The notes beneath the pieces are model-generated. The model did no database searches, was not told the DNA's origin, and was given only the letters and a program-made list of their open reading frames with translations. Of a DNA stretch of 11,800 nucleotides, positions 7,492-11,800 are shown one piece after another. Source of the DNA: Myxococcales bacterium UBA1660 (lineage in GTDB: Bacteria; Myxococcota_A; Polyangia; Polyangiales; Houyiibacteriaceae); the NCBI GenBank assembly GCA_002320815.1, contig DCLA01000049.1, positions 1 to 11,800 on the forward strand. The letters run 5' to 3'. Positions within the stretch are counted from its first letter, which is position 1, and each line of letters starts with the position of its first letter. A program made the translations under genes and the position numbers.

Positions 7492-7504
7492 ACATACTAT
7501 ATAC
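7488..7504. promoter_or_regulatory. Palindromic operator candidate, copy 2 (degenerate)
   Basis: GCATACA-TAC-TATATAC matches the perfect palindrome at 2997-3013 in its left arm (7/7) and in 5/7 of its right arm; both changes are G-to-A transitions. It spans the predicted -10 box and the ATG of the esterase-like gene, where a bound protein would block transcription initiation. The AT-rich run is conspicuous in this GC-rich background. Confidence 0.45.
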
Positions 7505-7526
7505 CTCAGTCCGTAGCTTCGAGCAA
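7498..7526 (-). promoter_or_regulatory. Candidate promoter of the esterase-SDR-CMD-GH43 unit
   Basis: On the minus strand, TTGCTC (7526-7521) and TATATA (7503-7498) are separated by 17 bp. The start point would fall at or next to the A of ATG 7491, giving a leaderless transcript. TATAGT (7501-7496), with a 19-bp spacer, is an alternative -10. Confidence 0.35.
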
Positions 7527-7558
7527 CCGCGCGAGTCCAGATGCGTTGAGACTCTATC

Positions 7559-7690
7559 TCACAGGCCTTCTGGTCCGATGCTGCCGTCTGCCATGAAGCA
7601 CGAGCCGCGGCTCTGCTCGACGCGCAGCTCGTCGAGGCTCCCGTCGGTGGCCCGTAAGTGCTCTCCCTGTCCGGTCCGGACGAGGTGTGA
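7559..7690 (-). pseudogene. Possible truncated C-terminal coding tail, unidentified
   Basis: A minus-strand frame ending in TGA 7561-7559 has mostly G or C in the third codon position over about 40 codons and reads plausibly as protein (LRATDGSLDELRVEQ, then SRGSCFMADG). Upstream of about 7690 the frame runs antisense to the IS66 accessory-like gene and loses this character, so it looks like the tail of a gene cut off by mobile-element insertion. I do not recognise the family. The right boundary is approximate. Confidence 0.25.
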
Positions 7691-7730
7691 CCGGCGCGCG
7701 TAGGCCGCGGCGTTCGGAGAGGAGGCCGTG

Positions 7731-7945
7731 ATGGACATCGAGGAGTTACGCAGCGAGGTCCAGGCAGCGGGGCGCGGCGGAGGTTCTTGCCGGAGCTCCG
7801 TGTGGCATTGGTCCGGTATCCGCTGCATGAGCCCCGTCGCGACGTATCGGCTCGGGCCACCAGGCTGTGGGTCGTGGGTACCGCCGAGTCGCTCTCGCGT
7901 TCGTTGCGCCGCCGGCTACTGGGCCGGCTCCGGGCTGTGCAGCCC
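7731..7945 (+). pseudogene. Frameshifted IS66-type accessory (TnpA-like) gene remnant
   Basis: ATG 7731 has a strong AGGAGG (7720-7725) at 5-nt spacing. The product starts MDIEELRSEVQAAGRGG and then must change frame near 7775-7780 to continue RRFLPELRVALVRYPLHEP and on through VSARATRLW to LGRLRAV. This resembles small helix-turn-helix accessory proteins encoded beside IS66 transposases in myxobacteria; that match is from memory and not certain. The frame break, consistent with a one-base deletion, makes it non-functional. It points toward the decayed IS66 tnpC on the opposite strand and overlaps its end, so the two are probably from different element copies. Confidence 0.4.
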
Positions 7946-9292
7946 TACGAGCTCGGCGTCGAGCTCATGCCGCTCGAGGGTAGCGCGGGTGGCGACTCAG
8001 TATGGGGGCGCGAGCTCGCGGAAGCGATCCCTCGGCCAGTGAGGCCGGGCGCGGATGGGACCGCGGAGGTAGCCCTCGGGATCGAGCTCGCGGAGGCGAT
8101 GAGGCCCGCGGCTTCGGCGTGCTCGTCGCTGCCAGCGAAGATCGAGGCATCGCGGATGCGGACGACCTTGCGCGGTTGGCCCTCGAAGAGGTCGTTGTCC
8201 ATGCGCAGCCGGCCGTCGTGCAGGAAGGCGCGGAGCGCACCGACCTGGCGGACGGAGTATCCGAGGGCGCTGCGGAGGGCTCCCCACTGGTCCCTCACGC
8301 GCTCTTACTCGAGCTCGGCAAAGGCGATGAACTCCTCGACGAGGAGGCGCAGGTGCTCGTCACGCAGGCGGGCGATCATCGACGGAAGGTCGCTTGCTGT
8401 GGAGCTTGGCGTCGATGTCGAAGAGGTTCCCGATCCGCAGCAGCGCCTCGCGGGCCACGGCGCCTTGGCGAGAGCGGCCTCCCAGTACCTACGCCGCGCG
8501 GCTCCAGCAGCCGACCTCGGGGCGCTGATGGCCATCGCCGTCGTCGTCATCACTCGGATGGCAGAGTGCGTCGTAGACGCTGGGCGCGTCCGCCTGGACG
8601 TACCCCTCAAGGCCTTGAACATCGGGCGCACGACCTGGCTCGTCTACTGGTCGTGGAACTCGAAGAGGATGTGGCTGCGGTCGGCGATCTTGACGACGTA
8701 GTGCCCCTCGCAACAGGGCCTCCGGGGCCCGGCGCGAGAGCCCGGCTGGATCGTGAAGCCCGTGGCGTCGGTCGCGAACCAGAGGGCGTCGGCGCCCATC
8801 GCGGCTACCACCGTCGCGCCCAAGGTTGCGCCGACAGCTTCGAGCCAGAGGCTCATCGTGCTGCGATCGAGGTGGAGACCGTCGCGCGCGCAGATGTCTT
8901 CGAGCGGGTACAGCGGCAAGCCGTCGCAGAACTTCTGCGTCGGCAAGTGCGCGAGCGTCGACGGCGCGGGCAGGCATCGGCGGAGCAGCTCGGGCGGCAC
9001 CGGCGCGGTCTCGATCGGCCCGTCGCCCTGTGCGGTTTTCGTCTGGTACTTTACCTGCGCGCTCGTAGCTGGTCTCGGAGGTAACGCGCTCGGCTTTGCC
9101 CTCGGCGACCAGCTACTCGAAGAGCTCGTCCTTGACCACGATGGTGGTCTCGGGCAGCTCCGCCTCGGCGAGGCTACGGCGACCCTTGGGCCCGTGCCTG
9201 CGCTTTCGCGTCGGCGCATCGTCGTCGTCTTCTTCCGGCGCCGCGGCGACGAGCGCGCCCAGGCGCCTGGACAGGGTGCCTCGGTCGACTAG
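7916..9292 (-). pseudogene. Decayed IS66-family transposase gene (tnpC)
   Basis: Reading right to left, pieces of an IS66 TnpC can be assembled from several frames. They run from RGTLSRRLGALVAAAPEE and KRRHGPKGRRSLAEAELP, through VKYQTKTAQGDGPIETAPVP, LPTQKFCDGLPLYPLEDI and DALWFATDATGF (first catalytic Asp), to EGYVQADAPSVYDAL (second Asp), VGCWSRAA, DGRLRMDNDLFEGQPRKV (Glu) and the tail PEGYLR to PHWPRDRFRELAP. In-frame stops occur at about 9115-9113, 8646-8644, 8491-8489, 8307-8305 and 7999-7997, with frame changes near 9060, 8620, 8490 and 8095. The N-terminus, which carries the leucine-zipper/helix-turn-helix part in intact TnpC, is missing at the junction with the IS3 fragment. No tnpB partner was seen. 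Confidence 0.8.
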
Positions 9293-9484
9293 TCTCGCTC
9301 GAGCCGGTTGGGGCCACCTCCGGGCCCGGCGCCAACAAGTTCGTGGCCTTACACCTTCTCGGTCGCCGCGCGCGAAGACCGATCTCCTGCATGACCCGCA
9401 TCAAGCGCTTGCTGCCGAGGTCGAAGCCTTGTCGCCGGAGAGCGGCGGTCTCGGCGAAACCGGACCGGGTCCACACGATGGCAC
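9292..9484 (-). pseudogene. IS3-family transposase OrfB fragment
   Basis: About 60 codons on the minus strand read FAETAALRRQGFDLGSKR, then LMRVMQEIGLRARRPRR and CKATN, matching the HTH_21 region near the N-terminus of IS3 OrfB (LMR-x-GLRARRPRRFKATT). After a one-base frame change it reads VAPNRLERD, the well-known motif before the rve catalytic domain. It then breaks into IS66 sequence at about 9290-9294. The DDE domain is absent. The other side is bounded by the IS256 element. Confidence 0.65.
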
Positions 9485-9485
9485 C
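9479..9485. repeat. Left copy of likely IS256 target-site duplication
   Basis: TGGCACC occurs here, three bases outside the left inverted repeat, and again at 10897-10903, one base outside the right one. IS256-family elements commonly make 8-9 bp duplications, so the 7-bp match is close but not exact. Confidence 0.4.
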
Positions 9486-9488
9486 ACA

Positions 9489-9509
9489 GTAGTGTCCTAC
9501 CACGTGGTG
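9489..9509. repeat. IS256 element left inverted repeat
   Basis: GTAGTGTCCTACCACGTGGTG pairs with the reverse complement of 10875-10895 (GTAGTGCCCAGTCAAGTGGTG) at 16 of 21 positions, with runs GTAGTG and GTGGTG identical. Confidence 0.65.
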
Positions 9510-9615
9510 TAGGCGAGCCGGCTGAAGCCGCCGCATGGCGGCCCGGCCGGAGCTCCTGAAATAGAGCGGCCATCCACGTCATCCTTGAGGTGCTGAAACC
9601 GAGAGGAGCAACGAG

Positions 9616-10845
9616 ATGGCCAAGACGACGATGGACCCCGTGGAGATGGTTCGCAAGACCCTCGAGGAGGGCAGCCCCGATGTGGTGCGCAGCATGGTGC
9701 AAGCGCTCGCCGAGGCGATGATGTCCGCAGAGGCCGACGCCATGTGCGGCGCCGAGTACGGTGAGCGCTCGCCCAGTCGAACGAACCACCGAAACGGCTA
9801 TCGCGAGCGGCGCTGGGACACGCGAGTCGGCACGATCGACCTCGCGATCCCAAAGGTCCGACGAGGCAGCTACTACCCGGACTGGCTGCTGGAGCCCCGC
9901 CGCCGGAGCGAGAAGGCGCTCGTCGCCGTGATTGCCGAGGCGTACATCAAGGGCGTCTCGACGAGGAAGGTCGAGGCCGTGGTCCAGCAGATGGGGATCG
10001 ACGGCATCAGCAAGAGCCAGGTCAGCGAGCTCTGCGCCGCCCTCCACGAGCAGGTCGAGGCCCTTCGATCGCGCCCGCTCGAGGCCGCCGCATACTCGTA
10101 TGTGTACTTCGACGCGACCTACGTGAAGAGACGCGAGGACGTGCGGAACGTGAACGTCGCCGTCGTGCTAGCGGTCGGCGTGACCGACCAAGGCTACCGG
10201 CAGATCCTCGGCATCGACGTCGTGACCAACGAGACGGGCGGGAGCTGGACGGCGTTCTGGCGAGGCCTCGTCGCTCGCGGACTCAGCGGCGTGCACCTGG
10301 TGATCAGCGACGCCCACGAGGGCCTCAAGGACGCGATCGCTTCCACGCTCTCAGGGGCGAGCTGGCAGCGGTGCCGAACGCACGTCCTTCGCAACCTCCT
10401 GACCCGTGTGCCGAAGTCCGCCCCGAACCTCGTTGCGACGCTCGTCCGCACGATCTTCCAGCAGCCCGACGCCGACCAAGTCCTCGCGCAGCATGCGCGG
10501 GTGATCGAGCAGCTCGACGAGCGCTTCCCCGACGCGGCCAACCTGCTCGCAGACGCTGGCGCCGACATCCTGGCCTTCGCCGCCTTGCCGTCAGCGCACT
10601 GGAAGAAGATCTGGAGCAACAGCCCCCTCGAGCGGCTCAACAAGAAGGTCAAGCGACGCTCCAACGTCGTCGGCATCTTCCCCAACCGCGCCGCCGTCCT
10701 GCGCCTCGTCGGCGCCGTGCTCGCCGAGCAGCATGACGAGTGGGCTCTCGGTCGCCGCTACATCACCATCGGCTCTCTCGACGAGCTCATCCGAGTCCGC
10801 GAGATCCAAGCCGATGCCGACCCCCAACTGAAGGAAGCCAGCTGA
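9616..10845 (+). CDS. IS256-family (mutator-type) transposase
   Basis: A full-length DDE transposase of 409 residues, the usual size for the family, that catalyses copy-out/paste-in movement of the element. ATG 9616 is preceded by GAGAGGAG at good spacing. N-terminal helices and the GYRERRWDTRVGTIDLAIPK motif come first. The catalytic residues are Asp166 (YFDATYVK), Asp232 (VISDAHEGL) and Glu339 (NSPLERLNKKVKRR-SNVVGIFPN). The insertion domain carries the C-x2-H pair at 253/256 (WQRCRTHVLRNLL). No stop or frameshift is visible, so it is likely active. It is the sole gene between the inverted repeats. Confidence 0.95.
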   Translation: MAKTTMDPVEMVRKTLEEGSPDVVRSMVQALAEAMMSAEADAMCGAEYGERSPSRTNHRNGYRERRWDTRVGTIDLAIPKVRRGSYYPDWLLEPRRRSEKALVAVIAEAYIKGVSTRKVEAVVQQMGIDGISKSQVSELCAALHEQVEALRSRPLEAAAYSYVYFDATYVKRREDVRNVNVAVVLAVGVTDQGYRQILGIDVVTNETGGSWTAFWRGLVARGLSGVHLVISDAHEGLKDAIASTLSGASWQRCRTHVLRNLLTRVPKSAPNLVATLVRTIFQQPDADQVLAQHARVIEQLDERFPDAANLLADAGADILAFAALPSAHWKKIWSNSPLERLNKKVKRRSNVVGIFPNRAAVLRLVGAVLAEQHDEWALGRRYITIGSLDELIRVREIQADADPQLKEAS

Positions 10846-10874
10846 TCGAGGACGACGCGCGATAGCCGCTCATC

Positions 10875-10895
10875 CACCACTTGACTGGGCACTAC
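10875..10895. repeat. IS256 element right inverted repeat
   Basis: CACCACTTGACTGGGCACTAC is the inverted partner of 9489-9509. It lies 30 bp after the transposase stop. The TTGACT inside it could act as an outward-facing -35 box. Confidence 0.65.
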
Positions 10896-10896
10896 C

Positions 10897-10903
10897 TGGC
10901 ACC
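10897..10903. repeat. Right copy of likely IS256 target-site duplication
   Basis: TGGCACC repeats the heptamer at 9479-9485 immediately outside the right inverted repeat. Confidence 0.4.
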
Positions 10904-10931
10904 CGCGCGAAGGATTGGCTATCTTTGCCAT

Positions 10932-11357
10932 GTGCCGAAGCCGTCTGTCGCTTTCGCTGAGCTCTGTGGGGGGGCGCTCTTGATCCTTGTGCACGGCGAC
11001 GCTCCCGTCCTGGACGCGGATTGGGACGATTGGACCAAGTTCCTACGCCGCTATCGCTGTCCGCCGACGTTGGTCGTAGCGACGACAGGAGCGGCCCCGA
11101 ATGCCAAGCAGAGATCGCAGGTCGCGAGTGCGGTCGACGGCCGGCCGAGGGTCACAGCGGTTATCTCCGATAAGTTCGGTGTGCGTTCGGTCATAACCGC
11201 GATGTCTTGGTTCAACCCCGCGATCCGAGCCTTCGGGTCGCGTCAGCTCGACGAAGCCCTGATGCACTTAGGCGTTTCTGCGACCGTGGATCGAAGCGAG
11301 GTCGAACGCACCATAGCGGCCCTAGAGAGTTTGGTTGAGGTAGGGGCAGGACCGTAG
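10932..11357 (+). CDS. STAS/SpoIIAA-like hypothetical protein
   Basis: A 141-residue cytoplasmic protein, inferred to start at GTG 10932 (VPKPSVAFAELCGGALLILV). The frame extends to a TTG at 10881, but that lies inside the IS256 inverted repeat. The pattern of alternating strands and helices (GGALLILVHGD, TLVVATTGAAPNAKQR, VTAVISDKFGVRSVITAMSW, FNPAIRAFGSRQLDEALMHL) resembles small alpha/beta proteins seen beside many myxobacterial genes, distantly like STAS/SpoIIAA domains; this is recognition by pattern only. The WFNP-x-IRAF motif is the most distinctive mark. No good Shine-Dalgarno is present (AAGGA is 17 nt away), and TATCTT at 10920-10925 could be a -10 for a leaderless mRNA. The IS256 element lies 36 bp upstream and may have separated it from its original promoter. 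Confidence 0.6.
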   Translation: MPKPSVAFAELCGGALLILVHGDAPVLDADWDDWTKFLRRYRCPPTLVVATTGAAPNAKQRSQVASAVDGRPRVTAVISDKFGVRSVITAMSWFNPAIRAFGSRQLDEALMHLGVSATVDRSEVERTIAALESLVEVGAGP

Positions 11358-11590
11358 ACCCAGTTGGCGGTGTGCTGTCGCTGTGGACTTGCTTGTCGCG
11401 AAGTTCGTCACGTCACGTGAGCAACGGTGTCGGTCTCCTTGCTCTAGAAGGGGAGCCGAACCCATACGCGAAGCTTTGGACACATGTGCGAAGGCCAGCG
11501 CGATCTCGTAGACGCTCGCGGTACGCGGCTCTGGGCCTCCCCCCTCTTGGCGGACACCCCTGATAGCGCGAGACTGCGCGAGGAGAGACC
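11358..11590. other. Non-coding spacer before the IS3 orfA
   Basis: No convincing gene on either strand; short frames here lack an RBS and coding character. The IS3 element's left end is probably inside this stretch. TGGCGGACACCCC at 11548-11560 begins with TG and lies about 30 bp before orfA, so it is a candidate terminal repeat, but the partner end is outside the window. No hairpin with a T-run was found after 11357. Confidence 0.35.
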
Positions 11591-11800
11591 ATGAAATCGA
11601 AGTCCAAGAGACGGGCCCGGCGCTCGTACACCGCCGAGTTCAAGGCGGACGCTGTGAAGCTGGTGCGCGGAGGCCGGAGCGTGACCTTGGTCGCCCGGGA
11701 CCTGGACCTTACGCCCAGCGCGTTGCGTGAGTGGGTGAAGCGAGCGGAGGCGGACGCGGGAGTCGGGGATCCGTCGGTGCTCACGACGGACGAGCGGGTG
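11591..11800 (+). CDS. IS3-family transposase OrfA, 5' part (continues past window)
   Basis: The first 70 codons of a helix-turn-helix OrfA (HTH_Tnp_1 type), the DNA-end-binding half of an IS3 transposase, normally fused to OrfB by programmed frameshifting. ATG 11591 has AGGAG five bases upstream. A basic start (MKSKSKRRARR) is followed by YTAEFKADAVKLV and the recognition-helix region VARDLDLTPSALREWVKRAE, the standard OrfA signature. The frame is open to the edge. Whether the element is intact cannot be seen. It is distinct from the IS3 orfB fragment at 9292-9484, which is on the other strand. Confidence 0.88.
   Translation, partial: MKSKSKRRARRSYTAEFKADAVKLVRGGRSVTLVARDLDLTPSALREWVKRAEADAGVGDPSVLTTDERV

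Larger units (their letters stand above)
9489..10895 (+). mobile_element. IS256-family insertion sequence, apparently intact
   Basis: An element of about 1.4 kb bounded by imperfect inverted repeats (16 of 21 matches) and carrying one full-length transposase gene. TGGCACC flanks it on both sides. Exact ends may lie one to three bases further out. It sits between the IS3 fragment and the STAS-like gene and is the only mobile element in the window with an intact transposase gene. Confidence 0.75.

Noticed and set aside
7492..7860. N-terminal extension of the esterase-like protein
   Set aside because: The extension is Arg/Ser/Pro-rich, has no domain, crosses the IS66 accessory-like gene and would bury the signal peptide internally.
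7787..8701. 304-codon plus-strand frame
   Set aside because: Only its first part matches the accessory-like remnant; the remainder is antisense to the decayed IS66 tnpC.
10094..10105. CATACTCGTATG palindrome as a third operator
   Set aside because: It lies within the IS256 transposase coding sequence just before the catalytic Asp, has a 2-bp centre and no promoter context; chance is the simplest explanation.
11372..11563. 63-codon plus-strand frame in the spacer
   Set aside because: No RBS, an Arg/Ser-rich low-complexity sequence and no recognisable motif.

Overview
The window is GC-rich, with third codon positions that are mostly G or C. It encodes several secreted lipoproteins whose lipobox is followed by an Asp/Ala/Gly-rich linker, a style common in Myxococcota, especially Polyangiales/Sandaracinus-like bacteria. 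That taxonomic placement is inferred from protein style only. No rRNA, tRNA or CRISPR array was seen.

Layout. Positions 1-294 hold a broken 3' end of a TnsC/ExeA-like AAA ATPase gene. Positions 299-7491 hold a coherent block of minus-strand genes, read right to left. The first apparent transcription unit starts at 7491: a pectinacetylesterase/Notum-like lipoprotein, an SDR oxidoreductase, a carboxymuconolactone decarboxylase-like protein and a GH43-like lipoprotein with an EGF module and a duplicated C-terminal module. The second starts near 2990: a 26-residue hydrophobic micro-ORF, a DUF4185-like beta-propeller lipoprotein, and an M23 metallopeptidase-like lipoprotein with two knottin-like Cys modules and an SH3b-like tail. 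Most genes in the block are joined by TGATG overlaps or 1-bp gaps.

The most interesting signal is regulatory. The start regions of both units carry the same palindrome, GCATACA-N3-TRTATRC (perfect at 2997-3013, degenerate at 7488-7504), each overlapping a plausible sigma70-type -10 box. This suggests one unidentified regulator controls both units as a small regulon. The products look like a cell-surface module: four lipoproteins acting on polysaccharide or peptidoglycan, plus two cytoplasmic redox-type enzymes. The substrate cannot be read from the sequence.

Positions 7559-9485 are a graveyard of broken mobile genes: a truncated C-terminal tail, a frameshifted IS66 accessory-like gene, a heavily decayed IS66 tnpC, and an IS3 orfB fragment that the IS66 remnant appears to interrupt. 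An apparently intact IS256-family element follows (about 9489-10895), with matching terminal inverted repeats and a likely 7-bp target duplication. Beyond it lie a small STAS/SpoIIAA-like hypothetical gene (10932-11357) and the start of an IS3-family orfA that runs off the right edge.
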